The notes: generated by a model not told the origin, from the sequence alone. A DNA stretch of 44,294 nt from a bacterium (GCA_021788015.1 JAJYLD010000002.1:90739-135032), one strand, 5' to 3'; positions 22,354-30,578 are shown, counted from the first letter of the stretch. Program-made: numbers and translations.

Positions 22354-22941
22354 ATGGCTGTTGATACTCGCATCTACGACAATAGATTCTTTAAAAACAC
22401 AAAAAAACTGGAATCCGCTTCGGCTAAGGAGACGGCTGAAATTATTTTAAACAACTTTTATTCCAAATCAATAATAGACATAGGCTGCGGAGCCGGCATT
22501 TATTTAAAAGAATTTGAGAAGCGCGGAATTGAAGTTTTGGGTGTTGACGGTTCTCCTGCCGCCATGGAAGAATCTGAAATCAAAAACAAAATAGTTTTGC
22601 ACGATCTTTGCAAGCCGTTTAATCTAAAAAGAAAATTTGACTTATGCTTATGTTTCGAAGTGGCCGAACACTTGCCACCTTCTTGTTCCGAGACTTTAAT
22701 TCAAACTTTAATCAATTTATCAGATAAGATTGTCTTTACGGCGGCCACTCCCGGACAAGGCCCGGCAAGCATCGGCCATATCAACGAACAGTCTCATATT
22801 TTTTGGATAAAAATGTTTAGACAGCGTAATTTTCGCTATGAAAGAAAATTGTCTTATGAAATAAGAAATAGCTTGGCCAAAAAAGACGTAGTATGGTGGA
22901 TTGTAAAAAATTTAATGGTGTTTGCTAATGAAAAACAATAA
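22354..22941 (+). CDS. Class I SAM-dependent methyltransferase
   Basis: 195 residues. The SAM-binding motif I is IIDIGCGAGIYLKEF near 41-55, motif II GVDGSPAAMEES and the post-motif region CLCFEVAEHLPPSCSETLIQ. It has the size and pattern of small Ubie/Coq5-like enzymes. The substrate is unknown. The gene starts 1 nt after the PHP gene and its end overlaps the start of the second glycogen synthase-like gene by 14 nt, so it is part of the same operon. Confidence 0.8.
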   Translation: MAVDTRIYDNRFFKNTKKLESASAKETAEIILNNFYSKSIIDIGCGAGIYLKEFEKRGIEVLGVDGSPAAMEESEIKNKIVLHDLCKPFNLKRKFDLCLCFEVAEHLPPSCSETLIQTLINLSDKIVFTAATPGQGPASIGHINEQSHIFWIKMFRQRNFRYERKLSYEIRNSLAKKDVVWWIVKNLMVFANEKQ

Positions 22942-24373
22942 TTTAAAAATTTTATTCTTGTCTGCCGAAGTCACGCCCATTGCAAAAGTGGGCGGTCTTG
23001 GCGATGTCGCCGGCGCCCTGCCAAAGGAATTAAAAACACTAGGCATTGATGTCAGGATTTGTCTGCCTTTTTATGGCTTTATCGATAAGAAAATTTTAAA
23101 GGCAAAAAAAATAAAATCCATTTTGGTTCCTATAGATTCTAAAAAGGAAAAGGCGGAAATTTTTGAAACCGTTCTCCCGAATTCATCCGTTCCCGTTTAT
23201 TTGATTAAACACAAATTTTTTAATCCAGACGAAATTTACTTGACTGAACGTTCCCAAAAAGAAAATAATTATATGCGCGGCCTTACCGATATTGTCCGTT
23301 TCTCTTTTTTTTCACGCGCCTGCATAGAACTTATAAAAACAACCGGCTTTCACCCAAGCATAATCCACGCTAACGACTGGCACACGGGATTAATCGGCGA
23401 TATTTTAAAAACCTTGAAACAAAAAGAAACGAAATTAAAAAAAATAAAAACTATTTACACAATCCACAATTTGGCGAACCAAGGCATTTCCGACCCAAAC
23501 ATCGTTAAATTGTCAAAAATTAACTCTCACCTGAAAAACGTCAGAAACGACCTAAAAAACGGAGATTTGAATTTCATGGTGCAAGGAGTGTTAAGCTCGG
23601 ATTTGGTAAATACGGTAAGCCCGACTTACGCCAAAGAAATTTTAACTCATAATTATGGCGCTGGCCTTGAAAAAGTTTTAATTTTAAAAAAGAAGAGTCT
23701 TTATGGAATTTTGAACGGTATCGATATCGATTTTTACAATCCGGAAAAAGACAAAATGATTCCGGCGAACTTTTCAAAATTCAATTTAAACGTCAAAGAA
23801 AAAAATAAACGTATTTTGGAAAAAAAACTGGGTTTCACAAAAAACAATTTACCTCTCGTCGCTTTTGTTTCCCGTTTTGTTTGGCAAAAAGGAGTTGATT
23901 TGATTAATGAAAATTTCGCCAACCTAAATTGCCGCTTTGTTTTTCTCGGTACGGGCGAAAAAAAATACGAACGGCATTTAAAAAATTTTGAAAAAAAATT
24001 TCCAAAAAAATTTCGCACCATAGTTCGTTTTGACGAAAAACTGGCGCATGAAATCTATGCCGGCGCCGACATGTTTTTGGTGCCTTCCCGTTTCGAGCCT
24101 TGCGGCTTGACACAAATGATCTCCATGCGCTATGGCGCCGTTCCGATTGTCCGAGCAACCGGCGGACTAAAAGACACAGTAAACGGCAAAAACGGTTTTG
24201 TATTTAAAAAATTCGATTCGAAGGATTTTTATAAAACGATTGAATCGGCGATTAAAGTTTTCCAAAGTAAAAGTCAGTGGCAAAAACTGCAGCTCAATGG
24301 AATGAAAAAAGATTTTTCATGGAAAAAACCCGCCAGGAAATATTTAAACCTTTATAATAAATTAATTTCATAA
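22928..24373 (+). CDS. glgA: Glycogen/starch synthase-like glycosyltransferase (GT5), copy 2
   Basis: 481 residues from the ATG at 22928; a TTG six nt upstream is possible. GT5 motifs: AKVGGLGDVAGALPKEL (nucleotide-sugar binding), HANDWHTGLIGDILK, YTIHNLANQG, ILNGIDIDFYNPEKD, SRFVWQKGVDLI and PSRFEPCGLTQMISMRYG. It differs clearly from the copy at 17544 (different spacing and insertions), so it is an old duplication or separately acquired gene. A role in alpha-glucan synthesis is expected from ADP- or UDP-glucose. It is followed by a word-repeat spacer and trxB. Confidence 0.88.
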   Translation: MKNNNLKILFLSAEVTPIAKVGGLGDVAGALPKELKTLGIDVRICLPFYGFIDKKILKAKKIKSILVPIDSKKEKAEIFETVLPNSSVPVYLIKHKFFNPDEIYLTERSQKENNYMRGLTDIVRFSFFSRACIELIKTTGFHPSIIHANDWHTGLIGDILKTLKQKETKLKKIKTIYTIHNLANQGISDPNIVKLSKINSHLKNVRNDLKNGDLNFMVQGVLSSDLVNTVSPTYAKEILTHNYGAGLEKVLILKKKSLYGILNGIDIDFYNPEKDKMIPANFSKFNLNVKEKNKRILEKKLGFTKNNLPLVAFVSRFVWQKGVDLINENFANLNCRFVFLGTGEKKYERHLKNFEKKFPKKFRTIVRFDEKLAHEIYAGADMFLVPSRFEPCGLTQMISMRYGAVPIVRATGGLKDTVNGKNGFVFKKFDSKDFYKTIESAIKVFQSKSQWQKLQLNGMKKDFSWKKPARKYLNLYNKLIS

Positions 24374-24375
24374 AA

Positions 24376-24443
24376 TTGCTAAATTGTCAGACGATGAAAA
24401 CGTCAAAAAATCATCCGACAATTTGACAATTTGACTATTTAAC
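24376..24443. repeat. Word-repeat spacer 5' of trxB
   Basis: Contains AATTGTCAGACGATG and its opposing word CATCCGACAATTTGACAATT, then GACAATTTGAC words ending in ATTTAAC next to the trxB ATG. The arms can form a hairpin of about 14 bp with mismatches, which might also end the glgA transcript. Confidence 0.55.
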
Positions 24444-25394
24444 ATGTTTGACACAATTATTATCGGCGCCGGTCCGGCCGGTATGGCCGCGGCCATTTAT
24501 GCGGCAAGACGCGAAATGAAAACCTTGATAATCGCCAAAGAAATCGGCGGTCAAGTTGCGCTTGCGTCAGAAATAGAAAATTACCCGGGCTTTAAATCAA
24601 TTAAAAATTTTGATCTTATCGACAAAATCAAGGAACAAGTTGAAGGATTGGGAGTTGAAATAAAAAACGACGAGGTAAAAAAAGTTGAAAAAAGAGAAAA
24701 TTTTATGCTTTATACGAACAAAGAACAGTTTGAAAGCAGAACTGTAATTCTTGCCATGGGGCTGGCTCCGCGCAGACTCGCTATACCCGGCGAAATAGAA
24801 TTAAACGGAAAAGGAGTTTCTTATTGTGCCAATTGCGACGGACCTTTGTATAAAAAGAAAACCGTTGCCATAATCGGCGGAGGTAACGCCGCCTTAGACG
24901 CTGCGGAAGTTATGTCAAAAATCGCGGCCAAGGTTTATTTAATCCATATTGCCGATAAATTTAACGCCTTTGAAGCCATTGTTGATGAGGTGCAAAAAAA
25001 ACCGAACATAGAAATTTTATTAACAAGCGAAACAAAAGAAATTATTGGTGAAAACCGGGTTGAAAAAATTAAAATCTTAAACAAAAGCACAAACGAATTT
25101 CGCGAATTGCATGTTGACGGAGTTTTTATCGAAATCGGAAGAATCGCTCATACAGATCTTGTAGCCGATTTGGTGAACCGTGACGAACGCAATCAAATCA
25201 TTGTTGATGAAAAATGTAAAACTAACGCAGAAGGTATTTTTGCGGCTGGCGACACCATTCGAAGTGAATTTAAACAAATTACCATCGCTTCAGGGCAAGG
25301 GACAATTGCCGCTTTGGCCGCTTATCAATATTTACAATTACGCGCCGGTAAAAATGGAATTGTTTTGGATCGCAGCGTAAAAAAGAAAAATTGA
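24444..25394 (+). CDS. trxB: Thioredoxin reductase-like flavoprotein
   Basis: 316 residues. It transfers electrons from NAD(P)H through FAD to thioredoxin. The FAD-binding dinucleotide motif is IIGAGPAGMAAAIYAAR at the N-terminus, the redox-active pair is C128-A-N-C131 in SYCANCDGPLY, the NAD(P)H motif is AIIGGGNAALDAAEVM, and GIFAAGDTI closes the FAD domain. The CANC variant differs from the CATC/CAVC of many enzymes. It overlaps rnhB by 1 nt (TGATG). No thioredoxin gene is in the window. Confidence 0.93.
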   Translation: MFDTIIIGAGPAGMAAAIYAARREMKTLIIAKEIGGQVALASEIENYPGFKSIKNFDLIDKIKEQVEGLGVEIKNDEVKKVEKRENFMLYTNKEQFESRTVILAMGLAPRRLAIPGEIELNGKGVSYCANCDGPLYKKKTVAIIGGGNAALDAAEVMSKIAAKVYLIHIADKFNAFEAIVDEVQKKPNIEILLTSETKEIIGENRVEKIKILNKSTNEFRELHVDGVFIEIGRIAHTDLVADLVNRDERNQIIVDEKCKTNAEGIFAAGDTIRSEFKQITIASGQGTIAALAAYQYLQLRAGKNGIVLDRSVKKKN

Positions 25395-25993
25395 TGATTA
25401 CTTTCAAGTCGGAACAAAAGCTATTTTCAAAAAATTACAAATTGATAGGCGCCGTAGATGAAGCCGGTCGAGGCCCCTTGGCCGGGCCGGTTGTTGCCGC
25501 TTGTATTTTAATCCCGTGTTCTTTTAAAATCACAGGGGATTGGCGCAAAGTTAACGATTCAAAAAAATTATCCCCTAAAAATCGCGAACACCTCTTTAAG
25601 ATAATAACAAAAAACTTTGAATACGGAATTGGAATTTGCGATCACAAAACCATAGACAAATTAAACATTCACCATGCCAGCCTTCTTGCCATGAAACGAG
25701 CCATTAAAAGTTTAAACAAAAAGCCCGATATTTTGTTAATCGACGGTAAGTTCTCCGTCCGACGGATAGGAATTAAACAAAAAACCGTAATTCACGGCGA
25801 TGCCACCCTTTTTTCAATTGCTGCCGCTTCGATTTTAGCCAAAGTTACTCGGGATAAAATCATGAAAAAAATGCACGAACTTTATCCAGGATATAACTTT
25901 AACCAACATAAAGGATATTGTACAAAATCACATGTAGAAAAAATAAAAGAACTCGGCCGTTGCCCAATTCATAGAAAAAGTTTTTCCTTTTAA
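25394..25993 (+). CDS. rnhB: Ribonuclease HII
   Basis: 199 residues. It cuts the RNA strand of RNA-DNA hybrids and misincorporated ribonucleotides. The active-site segments are GAVDEAGRGPLAGPVVAA (D and E), VNDSKKLSPKNRE, LLIDGKF, and AASILAKVTRDKIM (D). The start ATG overlaps the trxB stop codon in TGATG; a TTG three nt earlier is less likely. It ends the transcription block; an AT-rich spacer of 62 nt precedes the next gene. Confidence 0.95.
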   Translation: MITFKSEQKLFSKNYKLIGAVDEAGRGPLAGPVVAACILIPCSFKITGDWRKVNDSKKLSPKNREHLFKIITKNFEYGIGICDHKTIDKLNIHHASLLAMKRAIKSLNKKPDILLIDGKFSVRRIGIKQKTVIHGDATLFSIAAASILAKVTRDKIMKKMHELYPGYNFNQHKGYCTKSHVEKIKELGRCPIHRKSFSF

Positions 25994-26055
25994 ACGCATC
26001 CTTGTGAATTAAAGTTTTTTATTTTATAATTAATTATATAATATTATTAAATAAT

Positions 26056-26607
26056 ATGTATTACTCGGGAGGAAACGCCTTAATAAACACAAATTTAATT
26101 ATTGCCAAAATAAAAATCGGCGAACGCATGAAGGTAGCGGATCTTGGTTGCGGCGCGTCTGGACATTTTGTTTTTCCTATATCTAAGGTTGTGGGAAAAA
26201 GAGGAAAAGTGTACGCAGTCGATATTTTAAAAACAATTTTGGAAAATATAAACAGAAGGGCAAAACAGGAAAATTTTGATAATATTGAAACTGTCTGGAC
26301 CGATTTGGAAGTTTTTGGAGCTACAAAAATAGAATCCGGCAGCCTTGACGTTGCCTTGCTTATAAACACCCTTTATCTTTCTCATAAAAAGGCGGAGATG
26401 CTACGAGAAGCAATTAGAATGTTAAAAAAAGATGGCAAATTATTGGTCGTTGAATGGGACAGAACTTCTTCCCCCTTTGGTCCGCCGTTGGATGATAGGG
26501 TTCAACCTGAATCAATAAAAATGGCCGCACCCAAATTAGGCCTAAAATTAGAAGACGAATTCGAGGCAGGTCAATACCATTACGGTTTGGTGTTTACAAA
26601 ATTATGA
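26056..26607 (+). CDS. Class I SAM-dependent methyltransferase (Ubie/Coq5-like)
   Basis: 183 residues. SAM motif I is VADLGCGASGHFVFP (near 27-41), then KVYAVDILKTILENI and VALLINTLYLSHKKAEMLREAIRMLKKDGKLLVVEW, a pattern of Ubie/type-11 methyltransferases. Substrate unknown. The upstream DNA is very AT-rich. The gene overlaps the following small membrane protein gene by 4 nt (ATGA), so the two are coupled. Confidence 0.82.
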   Translation: MYYSGGNALINTNLIIAKIKIGERMKVADLGCGASGHFVFPISKVVGKRGKVYAVDILKTILENINRRAKQENFDNIETVWTDLEVFGATKIESGSLDVALLINTLYLSHKKAEMLREAIRMLKKDGKLLVVEWDRTSSPFGPPLDDRVQPESIKMAAPKLGLKLEDEFEAGQYHYGLVFTKL

Positions 26608-26990
26608 ATATAAATTTGTTTAAATTAGGCTTCTGGTTTAATGTTAGAGCGGGCGAATTAACACCGCGCATAGAGCAGTCTTTAATGGCTTTTATTTTAA
26701 TATTAGCAATTTTGTTTATTGCTTTTATAAATTTAAAAAGAAAAAAAAGTATCTATGGCCGCTCTTACGGAAAAATCGCCTCTTTCTCAATTGTAAATTT
26801 TTTTATAGGCTTGCTGTTATTATTTTTTACTTACGAAACAACCCCTTTTCTTTCATCTCGTTTTTGGTTTGTTCTTTGGGTACTCGAAATGATTATTTGG
26901 ATTGTTTTTATATTTAAAAACTTTAAGAAAATTCCAGAAAAGAAAAAAAGGTTTGAAAAAGAAAAAGAATACAAAAAATACATTCCATAA
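26604..26990 (+). CDS. Unknown small membrane protein
   Basis: 128 residues with about three hydrophobic helices (about 27-45, 58-78, 88-106) and a strongly basic and acidic C-terminal tail (KNFKKIPEKKKRFEKEKEYKK) on the presumed cytosolic side. It is translationally coupled to the upstream methyltransferase, which may modify a lipid or a membrane-linked substrate near it. Family not recognised. The long palindromic terminator follows directly. Confidence 0.6.
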   Translation: MNINLFKLGFWFNVRAGELTPRIEQSLMAFILILAILFIAFINLKRKKSIYGRSYGKIASFSIVNFFIGLLLLFFTYETTPFLSSRFWFVLWVLEMIIWIVFIFKNFKKIPEKKKRFEKEKEYKKYIP

Positions 26991-26998
26991 TTAACCAG

Positions 26999-27044
26999 CA
27001 GAAAACAAAAAACGCTTTTTTAAAAAAGCGTTTTTTGTTTTCTG
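26999..27044. terminator. 46-bp perfect palindrome, bidirectional terminator
   Basis: CAGAAAACAAAAAACGCTTT followed by three T, then its exact reverse complement, gives 23-bp arms with no loop spacer. A T-rich tract lies on both strands, so it can end transcription from the left and protect against read-through from the right. Perfect 46-bp palindromes are unusual. Confidence 0.8.
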
Positions 27045-27123
27045 ATCCTCCTAATTACATAAAAATTAATTTTCTACACAAGTTATACACTATTTATTAT
27101 TATGCTAAAATTAGTAAAAAATC

Positions 27124-27196
27124 TTTTTAAAGTCCACGTTTTTCTAGACTTTTCCACCCTGTCTTATTTTTTAAAGTCCACGTTTTTCTAGACTTT
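27124..27196. repeat. Two 29-bp direct repeats, period 44
   Basis: The sequence TTTTTAAAGTCCACGTTTTT-CTAGACTTT occurs at 27124-27152 and 27168-27196, identical in 29 positions. Each repeat contains AAAGTC...GACTTT inverted ends. They lie in a 340-bp non-coding stretch. No coding function is visible, so they may be protein-binding sites. Confidence 0.75.
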
Positions 27197-27221
27197 AAAA
27201 AATATCTTTGAATTAATTATT

Positions 27222-27237
27222 TGTTCCACATGAAACC
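27222..27237. promoter_or_regulatory. parS-like 16-mer
   Basis: TGTTCCACATGAAACC matches the ParB site TGTTNCACGTGAAACA at 13 of 15 specified positions. It lies 3.4 kb from dnaA, where parS sites typically occur. It is not a perfect palindrome and no parB is in the window, so this stays tentative. The remaining sequence of 27045-27388 holds no gene: only AT-rich DNA, the two direct repeats and TTATACACT, a weak DnaA-box-like word at 27082-27090. Confidence 0.4.
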
Positions 27238-27388
27238 TTAAACTACTAAATTTTCAATACTCTTGCGTTCTAAATCTTTTACTCGTGCCAATCCTTATGC
27301 TTTAAACATTCTTTTGATCTTTGGTTACAAACACTAAAATAAATGTTTCTTTACCCAAAAAAAGGATTGCCAAATCTATATGCGGTTG

Positions 27389-27462
27389 TGGACCATAAGG
27401 GACTTGAACCCTTGGCCTCTTCCATGCCATGGAAGCGCTCTAGCCAACTGAGCTAATGGCCC
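27389..27462 (-). tRNA. tRNA-Ala(GGC)
   Basis: 74 nt. Acceptor GGGCCAT/ATGGTCC (one G-U), D arm TAGCTCAGTTGGCTAGAGC, anticodon arm CTTCC-ATGGCAT-GGAAG (anticodon GGC), T arm AAGGGTTCAAGTCCCTT. No CCA is encoded. Normal Ala tRNAs have a G3-U70 identity pair, and GGGCCAT with ATGGTCC includes G-U at position 3-70. Confidence 0.95.
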
Positions 27463-27488
27463 ATTATTTTGCTAATATTTAATAAAAG

Positions 27489-27560
27489 TCCCTTCGGCAG
27501 GAATCGAACCCACATTTCTCCCTTAGGACGGGATTGTTCTGTCCATTGAACTACGAAGGG
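27489..27560 (-). tRNA. tRNA-Arg(CCT)
   Basis: 72 nt. The acceptor CCCTTCG/CGAAGGG is perfect. The D arm is TAGTTCAATGGACAGAAC, the anticodon arm contains GTCCTAA (anticodon CCT) and the T arm is GTGGGTTCGATTCCTGC. No CCA is encoded. It decodes AGG. It lies 26 nt upstream of tRNA-Ala on the same strand. Confidence 0.93.
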
Positions 27561-27710
27561 TTCCGCCGGGCATTTTCCAAAACAAAAATACCCCTTTCGG
27601 GCTTTTATTTGTAATTTTATTATATTTAATTTTTGACACATAGTCAACCAATAAGATAAACTTTAAGTATATTTATTATTAAACCGAAGCCTTCTTGGTT
27701 TCATAATTTT

Positions 27711-28097
27711 ATGTTTACCAAAATTGATGAAAAAAATTTAAAAGAAGCCGAAACAATAATAGGCCCGTCTCTTAAAGTAAAGGGTGATTTTAGCGGGAAG
27801 GGTAATATTATTGTTGAAGGGGTGCTTGAAGGATCTTTAAAGACTTCCAGCAATCTTTTTATAGGAGACGATGCTAAAATTACGGCCAGTCTTGAGGCCA
27901 ACGAAGCTCGAGTAGGAGGAGAAATTAACGGTAATATAAAAACGCACGGTCATTTGGAAATTTCTTCCAGCTCAAGAATAAACGGGGACATTGATTGCTC
28001 AAGCATATCAATTGCTCGCGGTGCAATTCTAAATGGAAAATGTATCATGAATCCTAATTCAAATCACCCAAACAAAGATATAAAAGATAAAAACTAA
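27711..28097 (+). CDS. Bactofilin-like cytoskeletal protein
   Basis: 128 residues. The repeated hydrophobic pattern (IIGPSLKVKGDFSGKGNIIVEGVLEGSLKTSSNLFIGDDAKI... GGEINGNIKTHGHLEI) is that of the bactofilin beta-helix (about residues 16-115), which polymerises into filaments at the membrane and shapes cells or positions envelope enzymes. The C-terminus is a short disordered tail. It is followed after 2 nt by a lipid-kinase-like gene, so both may act at the membrane. Confidence 0.9.
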   Translation: MFTKIDEKNLKEAETIIGPSLKVKGDFSGKGNIIVEGVLEGSLKTSSNLFIGDDAKITASLEANEARVGGEINGNIKTHGHLEISSSSRINGDIDCSSISIARGAILNGKCIMNPNSNHPNKDIKDKN

Positions 28098-28099
28098 TT

Positions 28100-28849
28100 A
28101 TGCATGTTTACGTTTATGATTCTTTTTTGAATCAAAAGAAATATGCTTCGCTTTTAGCGAAAATTGAAACGCGAATAACCGACCTGGGTTTGAGCGGAAA
28201 AATTTCTCGTTTGGGTTTGATTAAAAACATTAAAGAAACTGTTGAAAACGAAATAAAACGCGGAGCAAAAACAATTATAGCGGTTGGCAATGATCAAACT
28301 ATTTCCGAAATTCTTCCTGCAATGATAAACACACAAATCCCTTTGGGCGTTATTCCAATTGACGGGCCCAACAAACTTAGCGTTAGTCTTGGTATAGAAT
28401 CGGGAGAAAGGGCTTGTGATGTTCTTTCGGCAAGACGCATAGAGAGACTTGACTTGGGCGAAGTAAATAAAAATTATTTTCTTTCTAATCTTTTCTTAGT
28501 GAATGACGGAACCATTATTGAAATGAATAAAGATTTTACAATAGAGCCGATTGGCGAAGGAAGTGTTAATATTTTAAATATGGCCACTCTCAATTATCCC
28601 ATGTTTGAAAATGAAAAAAGCAATCCTCGGGACGAAAAACTTGAACTATATATTGAAACAAAAAGAAGACGGGGCGTTTTCCAAGGTGAAGGAAGAAAGA
28701 GCTTCTTTGTCTTTAAAACCTTAACCATTATAAATACAAAAAACAACCTTATTACCATTGACGGCGTAAAACAAATCGATACGCCGGCGGAAGTAAAAAT
28801 TTTGCCAAAAGGAATAAATATAATTGTAGGAAAAAACAGAACATTTTAA
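28100..28849 (+). CDS. Diacylglycerol/lipid kinase-like protein with divergent motifs
   Basis: 249 residues. The N-terminal domain has the layout of DAGK_cat: a beta-alpha fold ending in IIAVGNDQTISEILPA, where true kinases have GGDGT, and then PLGVIPIDGPNKLSVSLGI, where they have LG-x-PxGTGND. The C-terminal half (SVNILNMATLNYP, LYIETKRRRGVFQ, GVKQIDTPAEVKILP) matches the beta sandwich. Loss of the GGDGT motif suggests it may bind lipid or nucleotide without phosphorylating it, or has changed activity. It is probably cotranscribed with bactofilin and ends at a bidirectional terminator. Confidence 0.7.
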   Translation: MHVYVYDSFLNQKKYASLLAKIETRITDLGLSGKISRLGLIKNIKETVENEIKRGAKTIIAVGNDQTISEILPAMINTQIPLGVIPIDGPNKLSVSLGIESGERACDVLSARRIERLDLGEVNKNYFLSNLFLVNDGTIIEMNKDFTIEPIGEGSVNILNMATLNYPMFENEKSNPRDEKLELYIETKRRRGVFQGEGRKSFFVFKTLTIINTKNNLITIDGVKQIDTPAEVKILPKGINIIVGKNRTF

Positions 28850-28874
28850 AAAAGATCTTCTTAAAGATCTTTTT
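28847..28874. terminator. Bidirectional terminator between lipid-kinase-like gene and yidC
   Basis: AAAAAAGATCTT (28847-28858) and AAGATCTTTTTT (28863-28874) form a 12-bp stem with a 4-nt loop, with T-rich ends on both strands. It separates the convergent genes; the stop codon of the left gene overlaps its edge. Confidence 0.85.
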
Positions 28875-28877
28875 TGT

Positions 28878-29597
28878 TTATTCTTCTTTTTTGCTTCTAT
28901 GAAAAATGTAAAGCTGCTGTAAGGCCGTAAGAAAGGTAAGGGCAAACCAATATAAAGTAAGACCGCCAGGTAATTTTAATCCAATTATTACAGTAATAAG
29001 GGGCATAAAATAAAGCATTTGCTTGTTCATAATCGCCATCATATTTTCATCCTGAGAGCCTTCACTTTTTATTTCCGGTTTTTTGGTTGACATCATTTTA
29101 GCCTGCCAAAATTGCGCTACACCGGCCAGAATAGCCAAAGATACATTCGGTTTGGACAAGTCTAAAAAACCAAAAGAAATATGATTAATAACTTCTGGCC
29201 TATAAATAAACGAGTAAACATAATTTAAAGAACCATCACTTAAACCACTTCGAAAAACACTGTAAACAGCAATTAAAAAAGGTATTTGAATTATTAAAGG
29301 AAGGCAGGAGGAGAAAGGGTTGACTTTGTTCTCGCGATAGACATCCATCATGGCCTTGCCCATTTCTTCTTTATTATTAGCGTATTTTCTCTTAATTTCG
29401 TCTATTTTTGGTTGGATGTCTTGAAGCGCTTTTTGTGATTTTATTGATTGTTTCGACAAGGGAGACAAAATCAGCTTAATAACTACAGTTAGCACGATAA
29501 TTACAACTCCTAAGTCATGTCCGGGAATTATATTGTAAAGAAAGACAAGGAGATTTAAAATTGGTTGATAAAAAATTACTCGAAAGAGATAAGCCAT
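28878..29597 (-). CDS. yidC: Membrane protein insertase YidC
   Basis: 239 residues, short Oxa1-type form without the large periplasmic P1 domain of Proteobacteria. About five hydrophobic helices. Family segments are LSKQSIKSQKALQDIQPKIDEIKRKYANNKEEMGKAMMDVYRENKVNPFSSCLPLIIQIPFLIAVYSVFR, and GGLTLYWFALTFLTALQQLYIF near the end. It inserts membrane proteins with or without SecYEG. Last gene of rpmH-rnpA-yidD-yidC. Confidence 0.95.
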   Translation of the reverse strand: MAYLFRVIFYQPILNLLVFLYNIIPGHDLGVVIIVLTVVIKLILSPLSKQSIKSQKALQDIQPKIDEIKRKYANNKEEMGKAMMDVYRENKVNPFSSCLPLIIQIPFLIAVYSVFRSGLSDGSLNYVYSFIYRPEVINHISFGFLDLSKPNVSLAILAGVAQFWQAKMMSTKKPEIKSEGSQDENMMAIMNKQMLYFMPLITVIIGLKLPGGLTLYWFALTFLTALQQLYIFHRSKKEE

Positions 29598-29607
29598 AAA
29601 ATTATTA

Positions 29608-29856
29608 TTATTTAACGGGGTCCCACCCTCCCTTGCTCCAAGGATTACATCTCAAAACACGCCATATCGCCTTAAGCCCTCCTTTGACAACCCCATACTT
29701 CTCAACGGCGCCAATCGCATAATCCGAACAGGTGGGACGAAAACGACAATATCCGTTTGGATAAAAAAATTTAAATAAACCGTGATCAAAAGAAAAGGTT
29801 TTTTGATAAACCCTAAGCAACATTATGACAAAATTACGAATAAGATATTTGTTCAT
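29608..29856 (-). CDS. yidD: Membrane protein insertion efficiency factor YidD
   Basis: 82 residues. The family core [45 protein letters not shown] is complete, including the paired cysteines and the NPWxxGGxDPV end. Small and cationic, it helps membrane insertion with YidC. Its start overlaps the rnpA stop codon by 4 nt, and yidC follows after 10 nt. Confidence 0.96.
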   Translation of the reverse strand: MNKYLIRNFVIMLLRVYQKTFSFDHGLFKFFYPNGYCRFRPTCSDYAIGAVEKYGVVKGGLKAIWRVLRCNPWSKGGWDPVK

Positions 29857-30194
29857 TTTTTTAACGCTTTTAACTTTCTTAAATTTTTTATGATCGAACT
29901 TTCTATTTCCTTGTATGTTTTTTTAACAATTGCCGGTCGCGCGATTAAAACGTAATCTCCTTGCTTAATTTTATTTAATGTTAGCCAAAATATTTCTCTA
30001 ACCTGTCGTCTAATCCTGTTTCGTTTTGTTGCCTTCTTGCTGACTTTATTACTAATCACGATGCCAAAACGAACACTGTTTACGGTTTTTAATACAACCT
30101 TAATTCCAACGATTTCGTTATAACTTGACTTTCCTTTTTTAAATACATTTTCAAACTCCTTCTTTTTTGTTAAACGATTGACCTTCGGCAACAT
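29853..30194 (-). CDS. rnpA: Ribonuclease P protein component
   Basis: 113 residues, the normal length. Family motif: [27 protein letters not shown] (the RNR box) preceded by [21 protein letters not shown]. It is the protein partner of the RNase P ribozyme in tRNA 5' maturation. Third-position order rpmH-rnpA-yidD-yidC is the classic arrangement next to dnaA. It is moderately basic at the N-terminal and central parts. Confidence 0.96.
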   Translation of the reverse strand: MLPKVNRLTKKKEFENVFKKGKSSYNEIVGIKVVLKTVNSVRFGIVISNKVSKKATKRNRIRRQVREIFWLTLNKIKQGDYVLIARPAIVKKTYKEIESSIIKNLRKLKALKK

Positions 30195-30228
30195 GTTATC
30201 AAAAATGCTCCGAATTCGGAGCAGAACT

Positions 30229-30369
30229 TTACTTTGTTAGTTTTTTTCGTCCCTTTTGTTTTCTTCTTTTTATTACTTTTTTCCCCGTGCTTGCTTTCAT
30301 TCTATTTCTAAAACCATGCTTCTTTTTCGCCCTTTTTTTATTTGGTTGATACGTCCTTTTTGTAGCCAT
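30229..30369 (-). CDS. rpmH: 50S ribosomal protein L34
   Basis: 46 residues, ATG at 30369, TAA at 30229. [20 protein letters not shown] and [20 protein letters not shown] are the complete L34 signature; one of the shortest ribosomal proteins, very basic. First gene of the rpmH-rnpA-yidD-yidC operon, divergent from dnaA about 250 nt away. Confidence 0.97.
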   Translation of the reverse strand: MATKRTYQPNKKRAKKKHGFRNRMKASTGKKVIKRRKQKGRKKLTK

Positions 30370-30510
30370 AGTTTTTATTTTTTCAATTATATTTTTTAAT
30401 GCTTCTATCTTAACACTTTTGTTTTCTTTTTGTCAATTATTTTTTATTGTTTTAAACCGTTTTGGACGCTCCTCTTGTTTTCTCAAAATAAAAGGAGTCG
30501 TCTCCACCAT

Positions 30511-30578
30511 TTATCAACACCTTTTGAACAATTTATCGTGTTTGGGTTATTGCGATGTTTTTTTATTTTTGGTAATAT
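30511..30578 (+). promoter_or_regulatory. dnaA upstream region: DnaA-box-like word and weak promoter
   Basis: TTATCAACA (30511-30519) differs from the DnaA box TTATCCACA at one position. TTGCGA (30550-30555), 17 bp, TAATAT (30573-30578) could be the dnaA promoter. The rest of 30370-30616 is AT-rich without a gene. Confidence 0.4.

Noticed and set aside
27124-27196. CRISPR array
   Set aside because: Only two repeats with a 15-nt gap, no cas genes; the repeats have internal inverted ends, unlike a CRISPR spacer array.
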